DNA of 64,000 nt from Flavobacterium anhuiense (GCF_004151235.1 NZ_JUIV01000019.1:35626-99625); one strand, 5' to 3'. Positions 1 to 9,262 are shown, counted from the first letter of the stretch. Program-made: numbers and translations. Notes: a model not told the origin generated them from the letters alone.

Positions 1-293
1 TTTAAAAATAAGGTATCCCCTTGTACTAATTGTACATTTCCGAATGCTTTTAGATAATTCTCTTTTTGAAAAAAATAGGCTTTGTTACAAGTTAATACCA
101 CACCATCATGATTTACTTTGACATTTCCAGTAAGTAAAAGCGCATCTGGCACATTAACCTGATCCACATCAGAAAAGTCAGCATTCTCGATGACGATTGT
201 TTTCGGGGTTTGTGCAGTTTTTTTGGCCTGCGCAGAAATAAATTGTACGCTAAGAAACAGACAATAGAATATGAAAAAGAGTGATTTCTTCAA
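1..293 (-). CDS. LptA/OstA-like protein, N-terminal part (cut by window edge)
   Basis: Reading from a TTG start, the minus strand gives a lysine-containing hydrophobic signal peptide ending near FISAQA, followed by a segment with the pattern DALLLTGNVKV and AYFFQKENYLKAFGNV. Repeated short beta-strand patterns of this kind (x-L-x-GNV) are typical of LptA/OstA-like proteins, which in Gram-negative bacteria bind LPS in the periplasm on its way to the outer membrane. About 97 codons are visible and the rest lies outside the window. TTG is chosen because an in-frame stop lies six codons upstream and no ATG occurs between. The gene faces away from the GH13 gene, with about 280 bases between the two starts. 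The family call is moderately sure; the exact role in this organism is inferred. Confidence 0.7.
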   Translation of the reverse strand, partial: MKKSLFFIFYCLFLSVQFISAQAKKTAQTPKTIVIENADFSDVDQVNVPDALLLTGNVKVNHDGVVLTCNKAYFFQKENYLKAFGNVQLVQGDTLFL

Positions 294-574
294 CTGATTA
301 AATTTTTGTCAAATTTATAAAAAAGGTTAGAACCTGTGGTCGATATTAGGATTAATTTATAATAAGTCATTAACAGTCTAAAGTAGGATTTAAGTGCTAT
401 TTAATTTTTCAACAAAAACTCAAACTCTCACGTTGTAGTAGTTGTATTTTAAGCTGAAAACATTGTAAATTAGATAAATCGTTTTCGGAGTTTTAAAAAA
501 TGAGCTATTTTTAGAAAATTGTTTTGATGTTTTTTGAATCAGAACCAAAGATATAAGTTAAGAATAGCCAAAAT

Positions 575-2446
575 ATGATAAGTAAAAAAATAATTGCAGC
601 CGGAATAATATTGACGGTTCTATTTTCAGCCTGTAAAACAAAAGATTTAAAAATGAGCACAGCAAAGGAACAAACTGCAACAGAAAACAAAGTTGTGGTT
701 TATCAAGTTTTTACTCGCCTTTTTGGAAATAAAAATACAAACAATAAACCATGGGGAACTATTGAGGAGAATGGTGTTGGAAAGTTTAATGATTTTACAG
801 ATAAAGCGCTCCAAGAAATAAAAGATTTGGGAGTAACCTATGTTTGGTATACAGGAGTTCCGCATCATGCTTTGGTGCGTGATTATACGGCGTACGGAAT
901 TTCAAATGATGATCCAGAAGTGGTAAAAGGTCGTGCAGGTTCTCCTTATGCTGTAAAAGATTATTATAATGTAAATCCAGATTTGGCTGTAAATCCTGCA
1001 AAACGATTAGAAGAGTTTGAAGCTTTAATCAAACGCACTCATAATGCAGGTTTGAAAGTGATCATTGATATTGTTCCAAACCATATTGCAAGAAAATATG
1101 AAGGAAAATCAAATCCAGAAGGTGTAAAAGATTTTGGTGCAGATGATGATGTTACAGTTGAATATAAACGAGACAATAATTTCTATTACATTCCACAGCA
1201 GCATTTTGAAATACCAGATGGTGATATTCCATTAAATGGAGAAAAGAATCCGCTTATTGATGGGAAATTTGACGAAAATCCAGCAAAATGGACAGGAAAT
1301 GGATCTCGTAAAATTAAGCCAGATCAAAATGACTGGTACGAAACCGTAAAAGTAAATTATGGAGTGCGTCCAGACGGAAGCAAAGATTTTCCTGAACTTC
1401 CTGCTGGTTTTGACCAGAAATCGTATCAAGAGCATTTTGCTTTTTGGCAAGATAAAGACGTTCCTGATTCTTGGACGAAATTTAGAGATATTGCGTTATA
1501 CTGGACAGCAAAAGGAGTGGACGGATTCCGTTATGATATGGCCGAAATGGTTCCTTACGAATTTTGGAGTTATATGAACTCTTCCATTAAAATGAAAAAT
1601 CCCAACGCGTTTTTATTGGCTGAAGTGTATAATCCGAATGAATATCGCAATTATATTCGTTTAGGAAAAATGGATTATTTGTACGATAAAGTAGAAACGT
1701 ATGATAAACTGAAAGATGTTATTCGAGGAAAATCTTCGCCAGACGAATTAATAAAAATCCAAAACAATATGTCGGATATTGAACATCATATGCTTCATTT
1801 TCTAGATAATCATGACGAACAGCGTTTGGCAAGCCCAGAATTTGCAGGAACGCCAGAAAGAGGAAAGCCTTTAATGGTGGTTTCGGCAACAATAAGCACT
1901 TCGCCAACTATGATTTATTTTGGACAAGAAGTAGGAGAGGCAGGGAACGAAGATGCTGGTTTTGGAAAACGTTCCAGAACATCGATTTTTGATTATATCG
2001 GAGTTCCAAATCATCAGCGCTGGATGAATGGCGGTAAATTTGATGGAGGGCAGCTTTCAGAATCTGAAAAACAGCTTCGTGATTTTTACAAACGATTATT
2101 GAATTTTACAATCAACAGCAGTGCTTTAATGGGAAGTTTTGAAGAAATTCAAACTGTAAACCGTCAAAATAATGAAAATTATGATGCTTTGCTCTATTCA
2201 TATGCACGTTGGTCTGAAAGTCAAAAATTGATTGTAGTGGCTAATTTTTCTTCCGAAAAAGGAAGCGAATTTGATTTGAAAGTTCCTTCTTCGCTTATTT
2301 CAAAATGGAATTTAAAAGATGGTGAATATGAGATGAAGGATCAATTGTATCAAAACAAAACGTTTGTACTGAAAGTGCAAAATGGGCAAGGAGAAGCTAA
2401 AATCTCGATTCAGCCTTCAGAATCTTTGATTTTAGAAATGAAATGA
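575..2446 (+). CDS. GH13 alpha-amylase-family glycoside hydrolase, lipoprotein
   Basis: A 623-residue predicted lipoprotein: residues 1-20 form a signal peptide ending in a cysteine (FSAC, C20). The four conserved GH13 regions are visible: DIVPNH (165-170), GFRYDMAEM with the nucleophile D321, LLAEVYNP with the acid/base E350, and FLDNHDEQR with D414. The enzyme should therefore hydrolyse or transfer alpha-glucosidic bonds of starch-like sugars at the cell surface or in the periplasm. The C-terminal ~100 residues look like the usual all-beta domain. It stands alone, with no SusC/SusD beside it, and is convergent with a GH130 gene sharing the same terminator. The exact substrate (maltodextrin, trehalose or other) cannot be read from the sequence. 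Confidence 0.93.
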   Translation: MISKKIIAAGIILTVLFSACKTKDLKMSTAKEQTATENKVVVYQVFTRLFGNKNTNNKPWGTIEENGVGKFNDFTDKALQEIKDLGVTYVWYTGVPHHALVRDYTAYGISNDDPEVVKGRAGSPYAVKDYYNVNPDLAVNPAKRLEEFEALIKRTHNAGLKVIIDIVPNHIARKYEGKSNPEGVKDFGADDDVTVEYKRDNNFYYIPQQHFEIPDGDIPLNGEKNPLIDGKFDENPAKWTGNGSRKIKPDQNDWYETVKVNYGVRPDGSKDFPELPAGFDQKSYQEHFAFWQDKDVPDSWTKFRDIALYWTAKGVDGFRYDMAEMVPYEFWSYMNSSIKMKNPNAFLLAEVYNPNEYRNYIRLGKMDYLYDKVETYDKLKDVIRGKSSPDELIKIQNNMSDIEHHMLHFLDNHDEQRLASPEFAGTPERGKPLMVVSATISTSPTMIYFGQEVGEAGNEDAGFGKRSRTSIFDYIGVPNHQRWMNGGKFDGGQLSESEKQLRDFYKRLLNFTINSSALMGSFEEIQTVNRQNNENYDALLYSYARWSESQKLIVVANFSSEKGSEFDLKVPSSLISKWNLKDGEYEMKDQLYQNKTFVLKVQNGQGEAKISIQPSESLILEMK

Positions 2447-2468
2447 AAGTAATTGAAATATTATAAAA

Positions 2469-2506
2469 AGAAAACGTGTTTAGTATATTCTAAACACGTT
2501 TTTTTT
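2469..2506. terminator. Bidirectional intrinsic terminator
   Basis: A 13-bp stem built on AACGTGTTTAG/CTAAACACGTT with an A-rich left flank and a T-run on the right. It lies between two convergent genes and can end transcripts in both directions. Confidence 0.85.
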
Positions 2507-2509
2507 ATT

Positions 2510-3577
2510 TTAAATCTTTTTAAGCAAAGAAAAAATCTCTTTTATAGAAAATGTTGCTCCGCAGACAAACTCGTCCGAAGCGCCATAATAAACCGTTAGT
2601 GTATCGCCATCAGGATCAAGAATATGACCGTTTGTAAAAACGACATTTCCAAAGAAACCGCTTAATTCATAGTTTGTTTTCGGAAACATAATTGGAGTTT
2701 CTGTTCTAGAAATCACTTTTGTGGGATCTTCCAAATCCAATAAAAAAGCACCTAGACAATATTGATGAAATTCGTTGGCTCCATGATAAATTTCGAGCCA
2801 ACCCAATTCTGTTTTTATTGGAGCAGCACCAGCGCCAACTCTTTTGCTGTCCCAATTTTCTTTTCTGGTTTTAATAATGCATTTATGATTTCCCCAATGA
2901 ATGCCATCTGGAGAAGAAGCAATCCAAATGTAATTTCCGCCAATATCTACACTACTTGGGCGGTGTAAAGCATAAAATAACCCGTTTATTTTTTCTTCAA
3001 AAATCGCACAATCCTTGTTGTGGGGCGGAAATATTAATCCGTGTTTTTGAAAATTCTTCCAATCCGTTGTGGTTCGCAAACCGACGCCGACGCCACTGGG
3101 AGAAACAGAAGTAAACGTCAGGTAATATTTGTCTTCAATTAAAGATACACGACAATCCTCAATTCCGAAAGTTTCCAGTATTCCTTCGCCAACCAAATGC
3201 GGATAATTTTCAGGCTCGTAAAACTGTTTTCCATCTTCACTGCACAATAAACGAATATGCGATAAAGTGGTTAAATAATCGATTCCTTGATAGTTAATTA
3301 CACGAGCGTCTGTTGCAATAAGTTCTGGATGATCTTTTAGAATTTCAATAATTTGAATTGTTCCAACTTCCGTCAAAATTGGAAACGAAATACTATTTTC
3401 AATTTGTTTGGGTCTTTCAGCAACACGTACGGCAAGCCAGATTTTATTTTGGAATTGAAAAACGCCAGGATTTAAGAGACAGGTAATTTCTAGACCTTCT
3501 CTGCTTGGCGGTATATCTGAAGGAGACAGCAAGGGGTTTTCTGTAAAACGATTGGCAATATCTTTCATGATCTTCAT
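2510..3577 (-). CDS. GH130-type mannoside phosphorylase/hydrolase
   Basis: A 355-residue cytoplasmic protein with no signal peptide. It has the five-bladed propeller signatures of GH130: LLNPGVFQF near the N-terminus, GIEDCRV in the middle, RVGAGAAPIKT followed by GWLEIYHG, and YYGASDEFVCGA at the end. Members of this family phosphorolyse or hydrolyse beta-mannosides such as beta-1,4-mannosyl-glucose, beta-1,4-mannosyl-N-acetylglucosamine or mannobiose. Which of these is used cannot be decided here. An ATG four codons in (MKDIAN) is an equally good start. It is transcribed away from the superoxide dismutase gene, with a terminator in between, so it probably forms its own unit. Having no signal peptide means the sugar must first be taken up. 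Confidence 0.88.
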   Translation of the reverse strand: MKIMKDIANRFTENPLLSPSDIPPSREGLEITCLLNPGVFQFQNKIWLAVRVAERPKQIENSISFPILTEVGTIQIIEILKDHPELIATDARVINYQGIDYLTTLSHIRLLCSEDGKQFYEPENYPHLVGEGILETFGIEDCRVSLIEDKYYLTFTSVSPSGVGVGLRTTTDWKNFQKHGLIFPPHNKDCAIFEEKINGLFYALHRPSSVDIGGNYIWIASSPDGIHWGNHKCIIKTRKENWDSKRVGAGAAPIKTELGWLEIYHGANEFHQYCLGAFLLDLEDPTKVISRTETPIMFPKTNYELSGFFGNVVFTNGHILDPDGDTLTVYYGASDEFVCGATFSIKEIFSLLKKI

Positions 3578-3597
3578 TTAAGTACCTAAAAGGTATA

Positions 3598-3633
3598 AAA
3601 AAAAGCTGATACTTAATTGTATCAGCTTTTTTT
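3598..3633 (-). terminator. Intrinsic terminator after the SOD operon
   Basis: A 13-bp perfect stem (AAAAAGCTGATAC/GTATCAGCTTTTT) starts directly after the stop codon of the superoxide dismutase gene and has T-runs on both strands. It separates the long minus-strand operon from the GH130 gene. Confidence 0.87.
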
Positions 3634-4413
3634 CTATACTTTTTTAACCTTCTTGAGAGCTTCAATGTAATATTCGTTCACTTTTTCCCAGTTAATATGA
3701 TTGTAAAAAGCATCAATATAACTGCCTTTTCGGTTTTGATAATCTAAATAATAAGCATGTTCCCAAAGATCAATTCCCATAATTGGAGTTCCCGGAATCA
3801 AAGCGTTTTTCATTAATGGATTGTCTTGATTGTCTGTCGTAGTAATTTGCAATTTACCATATCGGTCCACAACCAGCCAAATCCATCCAGAGCCAAACTG
3901 CTTTTCTGACTGTGCTTTAAATTGATTTGTCAAATTATTAAAAGAACCGAACTCTTTATTAATAGAACCTGCAAGTGTATCTTTTGGTGTTTGTTCTTTC
4001 GGAGTTAGGATATTAAAATATAAAGTATGATTGTAATATCCGCCCGCATTTTGACGAAGTTTTAAATTAGTAAGAGGCATTTTTTTTAAAATGTCTTCAA
4101 TAGGCATATTTTCAAACTCAGTCGAAACGATTTCTTTGTTAAAAGCGTTTGTATATGACAAATAGTGCTTAGAATAATGAGTTTCTAAAGTCAAAGTTCT
4201 AATGTCTGGCGCAAGAGCATCATAGTTAAATGGCAATTTTGTCATTTCAAAAGAACCGGGGTCGGCTTTAACATCATTTGGTGAACCAATAGTTATTTTT
4301 TCTTCTTTTGTTGGAAGAGGAACTTCAACTACTTCAACCAGCTTATCTTCTTTACAGGAAAATAATAGTAAAAATGAAGCTAAAGTGCTGAAAAGAACAA
4401 CGTTTTTCTTCAT
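3634..4413 (-). CDS. Superoxide dismutase (Mn-type), predicted lipoprotein
   Basis: A 259-residue protein with a lipoprotein signal (LLLFSC, C20) and a linker of about 35 residues before a full Fe/Mn superoxide dismutase domain. All four metal ligands are present: H79 in ETHYSKHY, H129 in NHTLYF, and D215 and H219 in GIDLWEHAYY. The outer-sphere glutamine sits in the C-terminal half (Q196 in NQDNPL), and a glycine takes the place where Fe enzymes have glutamine. That arrangement is known from Mn-type enzymes. It should turn superoxide into peroxide and oxygen outside the cytoplasm, anchored to a membrane. It lies 7 bases after the acyl-CoA-binding protein gene at the end of a phospholipid operon, an unusual setting for a SOD. 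Cytoplasmic SODs lack the signal and linker seen here. Confidence 0.9.
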   Translation of the reverse strand: MKKNVVLFSTLASFLLLFSCKEDKLVEVVEVPLPTKEEKITIGSPNDVKADPGSFEMTKLPFNYDALAPDIRTLTLETHYSKHYLSYTNAFNKEIVSTEFENMPIEDILKKMPLTNLKLRQNAGGYYNHTLYFNILTPKEQTPKDTLAGSINKEFGSFNNLTNQFKAQSEKQFGSGWIWLVVDRYGKLQITTTDNQDNPLMKNALIPGTPIMGIDLWEHAYYLDYQNRKGSYIDAFYNHINWEKVNEYYIEALKKVKKV

Positions 4414-4420
4414 AATGTTT

Positions 4421-4690
4421 TTATTTTGATGTTAATGAATTGATGATTTCGATATAATTTTCTTTGGCTTCATCTACAGTCATATGGCTTATCTGCATCC
4501 AGGCATTAGTTTTAAAAGCATCTCGTAAATCAAAATTTTGAGATTGATTGTAAACTGCGGTCCCAAAAGTAGCCTGTTTGTAAAAAGCATAAAGTCTCAA
4601 CTGCACATCTTGCGGCAGTGAAGACTGAGTCATTGTCATTGCAACTTCTACAGCTTTAGCAAAGCGAATATCTAAATCTTTATCAGCCAT
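4421..4690 (-). CDS. Acyl-CoA-binding protein
   Basis: An 89-residue protein matching the acyl-CoA-binding family along its whole length: LRLYAFYKQATFGT, AFKTNAWMQISHMTVDEAKENYI. In this family a four-helix bundle binds long-chain acyl-CoA and carries it between enzymes. The gene starts directly after the psd stop codon and ends 7 bases before the SOD gene, so it is part of the cdsA-psd operon. The context suggests that it buffers acyl-CoA for lipid metabolism. Bacterial members are uncommon outside a few groups, but they are regular in Bacteroidota. Confidence 0.9.
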   Translation of the reverse strand: MADKDLDIRFAKAVEVAMTMTQSSLPQDVQLRLYAFYKQATFGTAVYNQSQNFDLRDAFKTNAWMQISHMTVDEAKENYIEIINSLTSK

Positions 4691-5344
4691 TTATGCCTTT
4701 GTAGCAATAATTGTTTTCCCGCCAATCGCTTTTTGATTTAACTCAACATTGATAGGCGTACCTAAAGGTAAAAATAAATCTACTCTTGAACCAAATTTAA
4801 TAAAACCAGCATCAGTTCCCTGAACCACTTGCATTCCTTCTTTAGCGTAATTTACAATTCTACGAGCCAAAGCCCCAGCAATTTGTCTGTATAAAATAGC
4901 ACCAAAAGTGTCGTTTTCGATCACTACGGTAGTTCTTTCGTTTTCTTCACTTGCTTTTGGATGCCACGCAACAAGGAATTTACCAGGGTGGTATTTGCTA
5001 AATTTAATAATCCCATCCATGGCGTAACGCGTTACGTGCACATTGATAGGCGACATAAAGATAGAAACCTGTAAACGTTTGTCTTTAAAATATTCTCCTT
5101 CATAAACTTCTTCTATAACCACCACTTTTCCGTCAACAGGAGCTAGGATGTGATCGCTGTTTCTAACTGCAATTCTTTTAGGATTTCTAAAGAATTGTAA
5201 AATAATGATCAGAATTACAAGTGTTGCAATTTGAACAAGCATTCTAAGCCAATTGATATCTATAAATCTTTCAGCAATTAAAAGTACAGCTACAGTAAAT
5301 ACAGTACCTAATAAAATGGACGGGCCTCCCTCTTTATGAAACAT
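4691..5344 (-). CDS. psd: Phosphatidylserine decarboxylase family protein
   Basis: A 217-residue protein with two N-terminal membrane segments (about residues 8-26 and 33-51) and the short, archaeal-type Psd architecture. The self-cleavage site is FGS at 184-186, where S186 should become the pyruvoyl group. Upstream are APVDG (69-73) and NVHVTR around H103. It converts phosphatidylserine to phosphatidylethanolamine, the main phospholipid. The start codon overlaps the end of cdsA by 11 bases, so the two genes are probably translationally coupled. cdsA makes CDP-diacylglycerol, the precursor two steps earlier, which fits the pairing. Confidence 0.93.
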   Translation of the reverse strand: MFHKEGGPSILLGTVFTVAVLLIAERFIDINWLRMLVQIATLVILIIILQFFRNPKRIAVRNSDHILAPVDGKVVVIEEVYEGEYFKDKRLQVSIFMSPINVHVTRYAMDGIIKFSKYHPGKFLVAWHPKASEENERTTVVIENDTFGAILYRQIAGALARRIVNYAKEGMQVVQGTDAGFIKFGSRVDLFLPLGTPINVELNQKAIGGKTIIATKA

Positions 5345-6224
5345 AATATAAAATTTGATAAAATAAAAATATAATTGGTGCTACAAATATAACACTATCT
5401 AATCGATCTAGAATACCTCCGTGACCAGGCATTATCGAACCGCTGTCTTTAATACCGGCAATTCGTTTAAATTTGGATTCTATCAAGTCGCCAATAGTTC
5501 CAAAAATGCTCACAATTAATGCGATAATGGTCCAGATTAAAATCGATTTACCACTAAATTCAGGCTTAGGCTGAATGTAGAGTTTAGAAATTAGAAAGCC
5601 AGCAAAAGCAGCGAAAACTACACCACCAAGAAAACCTTCAATTGTCTTTTTGGGAGAAACGCGTTCAAATAATTTGTGTTTTCCCATTGATTTTCCGACT
5701 AAATAAGCAAAAGTATCATTTGTCCAAATCAAAACAAATAAACCTAAAATAATCTTCGGATTATAATCGTTTGTTCCAAAAGAGATTTTTACAATGAAGA
5801 CAAAAGGAAGCGTAATATATCCAAGCAGATATAAATATTTTGATGAAGTGCTTACTTTTTGAACAGAATCGTAAAACAAGAATATGATGCACTTTATAGA
5901 AACCACGATGGTAACTGCCAGAAGAATTAAATCCAGCTGTTTAATATTGGTTTCTAAACTGATATTAGAATTAAATGTATCGTTTATAAATGCAGTAGTC
6001 TGTTTGTTGTAGTGACTTACAAGGATAATTGCGGCATAAACTAAAGTTCCGAAGAGAATAGAAAATACTTTGTTCAAGTTAACGATATTAGAAAACTCGT
6101 ATATCGTAATAATTAGGAAAACACCAAAAAGAGTAATGAAGCTTTCTGTAGAAAACAATATCGAAGTTAGTAATAAAGCGATATAAACAGCACCAGAAAT
6201 GGTTCTCTTCAGTGTTTCGTTCAT
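5334..6224 (-). CDS. cdsA: Phosphatidate cytidylyltransferase
   Basis: A 296-residue polytopic membrane protein with about eight hydrophobic segments. The family signature lies near the C-terminus (about residues 250-277): SKFKR, IKDSGSIMPGHGG and LDRLDS. It makes CDP-diacylglycerol from phosphatidate and CTP, the branch point for all phospholipids. It starts one base after the LUD gene ends and overlaps psd, so it sits in the middle of a tight operon. The length is normal for the family and nothing is missing. Confidence 0.95.
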   Translation of the reverse strand: MNETLKRTISGAVYIALLLTSILFSTESFITLFGVFLIITIYEFSNIVNLNKVFSILFGTLVYAAIILVSHYNKQTTAFINDTFNSNISLETNIKQLDLILLAVTIVVSIKCIIFLFYDSVQKVSTSSKYLYLLGYITLPFVFIVKISFGTNDYNPKIILGLFVLIWTNDTFAYLVGKSMGKHKLFERVSPKKTIEGFLGGVVFAAFAGFLISKLYIQPKPEFSGKSILIWTIIALIVSIFGTIGDLIESKFKRIAGIKDSGSIMPGHGGILDRLDSVIFVAPIIFLFYQILYYVS

Positions 6225-6225
6225 C

Positions 6226-6831
6226 TTAAAGATCTTCTAAAAGCAGTAAATAAAGGTTTTTTGCAACACTTCCGTATTGTGTAAAATCTTCGTCTTTCGC
6301 TTTTTCGAAATATTTTATTGTAGTGATATTAGTAGGTATGTCTCTTTCGTATTTGCGTTTTATTGCGCTCAATCCGTCACTTTTCATAGGAAGGATTTGG
6401 CTGGTAGTAGCTATGATAACAATGTTTGCAGGTAATTCGTTAGGTTTATTTTGTCTGATCTGTTTTGATGAAAATAAAATAGAACCTTCATCAGCAATAA
6501 GGTTTTCGCAACTTGCCAATAAAAATTTTGGTTTAGCAGGGGCAATGTAAAATAATTTATTTTCGTCTAATAGACCAAATAAAGCAGGTTCGTAACATAA
6601 AACTTCTTGTTCAAACCAATCGTTTTCTTCTAAAATGTTTTCAAACTGTTCAGAAACCTCTCCCATGTTTTCGCAGTATAAGAACTTACCTCCATTTTTT
6701 TTGAAATTGAAAATAAATTGCTCGTCCAAAGATAAATGACTGTTCTGCGCAGAAGTTCCTGCATATTCGCTTTCGTTCACTTCATCAGAAGCGGCTTCAC
6801 TAGAGCCAAATATTTTTTTGAAAAAATTCAT
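6226..6831 (-). CDS. LUD-domain (LutC/YkgG-like) protein
   Basis: A 201-residue protein. Residues 1-40 are polar and serine-rich. The rest resembles the LUD domain: NIVIIATTSQILPMKSDGL and a segment with ADEGSILFSSKQIRQNKP, similar to the AETGSI-type motif of lactate-utilisation proteins. The family is linked to oxidation of lactate, but here there is no lutA or lutB partner. The gene lies between ftsH and cdsA, one base before cdsA, so a role in membrane or envelope maintenance is as likely as lactate use. The assignment is to the domain only. Confidence 0.75.
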   Translation of the reverse strand: MNFFKKIFGSSEAASDEVNESEYAGTSAQNSHLSLDEQFIFNFKKNGGKFLYCENMGEVSEQFENILEENDWFEQEVLCYEPALFGLLDENKLFYIAPAKPKFLLASCENLIADEGSILFSSKQIRQNKPNELPANIVIIATTSQILPMKSDGLSAIKRKYERDIPTNITTIKYFEKAKDEDFTQYGSVAKNLYLLLLEDL

Positions 6832-6949
6832 TTTTTATATGAAATGCTTTACATGTTAATTGAAAACGTTCAAAGATAAAAAAATCTTAATTCAAAAGGG
6901 TATTTTGAATTAAGATTTTGAAAAATATTATTTTGTATTTGGTAATTCG

Positions 6950-8875
6950 TTATGAAACTACCTCTTCTAAATTTTTGTCAAAAGTACGTTTTCCGAAGAT
7001 GTTTTCTAAGTCATCTTTAAAGATTACCTCTTTTTCAATCAGAATATCAGCAAGTTGATTTAACTTGTCTTTGTTCTCTTCTAGTATCTGAATTGCTCTT
7101 TGGTATTGACCTTCGATTAAATCTGAAATTTCTTTGTCAATAATTTTTGCAGTTTCGTCAGAATATGGTTTAGAGAAATTGTATTCGCTTTGTCCAGATG
7201 AATCATAATACGTAACGTTTCCGATTTTATCGTTCAATCCGTAGATCGTTACCATTGCACGAGCTTGACGAGTTACTTTTTCTAAGTCGCTTAAAGCGCC
7301 TGTTGAAATTCTGTCGAAAGTTACTTTTTCAGCAGCTCTTCCTCCCATAGTAGCACACATTTCGTCTAACATTTGATCTGTTCTAACGATTTGTCTTTCT
7401 TCTGGTAAATACCAAGCAGCTCCTAAACTTTGTCCACGAGGAACAATGGTTACTTTAATAAGCGGTGCAGCGTGTTCTAACATCCAGCTTACAGTAGCGT
7501 GACCAGCTTCGTGAATTGCGATAGCTCTTTTTTCGTCTGGAGTAATAATTTTGTTTTTCTTTTCAAGACCACCAATAATTCTATCAACAGCGTCAAGGAA
7601 ATCTTGTCTATCAACAGCAGCTTTGTTGTTACGAGCAGCAATAAGAGCAGCTTCGTTACAAACATTTGCAATATCAGCACCAGAAAAACCTGGAGTTTGT
7701 TTTGCTAAGAAATCTAAATCAAGACCTTCAACTTTTTTGATAGGAGCTAAGTGTACTTTAAAAATTTCAGCTCTTTCGCGAATGTCTGGTAAGTCAACAA
7801 AGATTTGTCTGTCAAAACGTCCAGCACGCATTAGAGCTTTGTCAAGAACATCAGCTCTGTTAGTTGCAGCCAAAACAATTACGTTAGAGTTTGTACCAAA
7901 ACCATCCATTTCTGTCAATAATTGGTTCAAAGTGTTTTCTCTTTCGTCGTTTCCGCCAGACATATTGCTTTTTCCTCTTGCTCTACCAACAGCATCGATC
8001 TCATCGATGAAGATGATAGCAGGAGATTTTTCTTTAGCTTGTTTAAATAAGTCACGTACACGTGAAGCACCAACTCCTACAAACATTTCTACGAAATCTG
8101 AACCTGAAAGAGAGAAGAAAGGTACTTGTGCTTCACCAGCAACAGCTTTTGCTAATAAAGTTTTACCAGTTCCCGGAGGTCCTACAAGTAAAGCACCTTT
8201 TGGTATTTTACCTCCAAGATTAGTGTATTTTTCTGGGTTTTTAAGGAATTCAACAATTTCTTGAATTTCTTCTTTAGCACCTTCTAAACCTGCAACATCT
8301 TTAAATGTAGTTTTGATATCTGTTTTTTCGTCAAAAAGTTTAGCTTTAGATTTTCCGATATTGAAAATCTGTCCACCACCTCCAGCGCCTCCGCCAGACA
8401 TTTTACGCATAATAAAGATCCATACACCAACAATGATGATGATAGGAAGTAAGCTGATTAAAATATCGCTCCAGTTATTTTTTTGAAGGAAGTTGAAATC
8501 TTTCAATTTGCCCTCAGTAACTGCTTTTTCTAATTTAGTCTGAAAGATTTGATCGTTACCAATTTCCAAAGTATAGTGTGGACCTTTGTTTGGCTGTTTG
8601 AAAATATCTTCAGCAACTTTTTTGTTTGCTGGGTCTTTAAGAGCCGCAGCATTCAAATATACCTCAGCTTCTGCTTTATTGTAAACAATTACTTTTTCAA
8701 TCTGTCCTTTTTCTAAAAGCGTGTTGAATTTAGAAGAAGTTAATTGAGCAGGTTCGCTTAAGCTTGATCCTCCTGTGGCAAAACTTATGAATAAAAAAAC
8801 TAAAAGTATTGCGGTGTATATTAACCAAGGACTTATTTTAAATTTATTCGGATTTGGATTATTATCTTTAGCCAT
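6950..8875 (-). CDS. ftsH: ATP-dependent zinc metalloprotease FtsH
   Basis: A 641-residue AAA protease. Two membrane segments (about 17-33 and 137-156) enclose a periplasmic domain. After a glycine-rich linker comes the AAA domain, with Walker A GPPGTGKT (232-239), Walker B IIFIDEID (287-294) and AATNRADVLDKALMRAGRFDR (337-356) bearing the arginine finger. The protease has HEAGH at 455-459 as zinc site, with D530 in GALSDLEKVT as probable third ligand. It degrades misfolded membrane proteins and selected regulators at the inner membrane. It follows rsfS by 15 bases and precedes the LUD and cdsA genes. In E. coli FtsH controls lipid balance, so a neighbourhood of lipid genes is fitting. Confidence 0.98.
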   Translation of the reverse strand: MAKDNNPNPNKFKISPWLIYTAILLVFLFISFATGGSSLSEPAQLTSSKFNTLLEKGQIEKVIVYNKAEAEVYLNAAALKDPANKKVAEDIFKQPNKGPHYTLEIGNDQIFQTKLEKAVTEGKLKDFNFLQKNNWSDILISLLPIIIIVGVWIFIMRKMSGGGAGGGGQIFNIGKSKAKLFDEKTDIKTTFKDVAGLEGAKEEIQEIVEFLKNPEKYTNLGGKIPKGALLVGPPGTGKTLLAKAVAGEAQVPFFSLSGSDFVEMFVGVGASRVRDLFKQAKEKSPAIIFIDEIDAVGRARGKSNMSGGNDERENTLNQLLTEMDGFGTNSNVIVLAATNRADVLDKALMRAGRFDRQIFVDLPDIRERAEIFKVHLAPIKKVEGLDLDFLAKQTPGFSGADIANVCNEAALIAARNNKAAVDRQDFLDAVDRIIGGLEKKNKIITPDEKRAIAIHEAGHATVSWMLEHAAPLIKVTIVPRGQSLGAAWYLPEERQIVRTDQMLDEMCATMGGRAAEKVTFDRISTGALSDLEKVTRQARAMVTIYGLNDKIGNVTYYDSSGQSEYNFSKPYSDETAKIIDKEISDLIEGQYQRAIQILEENKDKLNQLADILIEKEVIFKDDLENIFGKRTFDKNLEEVVS

Positions 8876-8890
8876 TTAATGAAAGTTTCT

Positions 8891-9262
8891 TTAGTATTTG
8901 TTCTCGATTGTAGTGATTTTGGCATCGCCCCAAAGGCTTTCGATGTTGTAATATTCGCGAATATGTTTCTGGAAAACATGTACTACAATGTGTACATAAT
9001 CCATTAAAACCCATTCTGCGTTATCTGTTCCTTCTACGTGCCAAGGTTTATCTTTTAAGTCTTTTGATACTGTTTTTTGAATTGAGTTTACAATGGCGTT
9101 AACTTGGGTGTTTGAGCTACCGTTGCAAATAACAAAATAGTCGCATACAGCTGTATCTATTTCTCTTAAGTCAAGAATATCGATATCATTTCCTTTTACT
9201 TCCTCAATCCCTTTGATTATGTTCGCCAGTAGAACATCATTATTAATAGTCTTTTTCGCCAT
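8891..9262 (-). CDS. rsfS: Ribosome silencing factor RsfS
   Basis: A 123-residue protein of the RsfS/Iojap family with the hallmark stretches CDYFVICNGSSNTQVNAI and WVLMDYVHIVVHVF, then REYYNIESLWGDA near the end. The family binds ribosomal protein L14 and blocks subunit joining during starvation. It appears to be the first gene of the operon running through ftsH to the SOD gene. About 90 bases separate its start from the divergent birA gene. A TAACTTTA sequence in that gap resembles the flavobacterial -7 box TAnnTTTG with one mismatch. Confidence 0.95.
   Translation of the reverse strand: MAKKTINNDVLLANIIKGIEEVKGNDIDILDLREIDTAVCDYFVICNGSSNTQVNAIVNSIQKTVSKDLKDKPWHVEGTDNAEWVLMDYVHIVVHVFQKHIREYYNIESLWGDAKITTIENKY

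Noticed and set aside
7551..8264. A 237-residue open frame on the plus strand inside ftsH
   Set aside because: It lies antisense to strongly conserved AAA-domain codons; the serine-rich product has no domain and is a shadow of ftsH.
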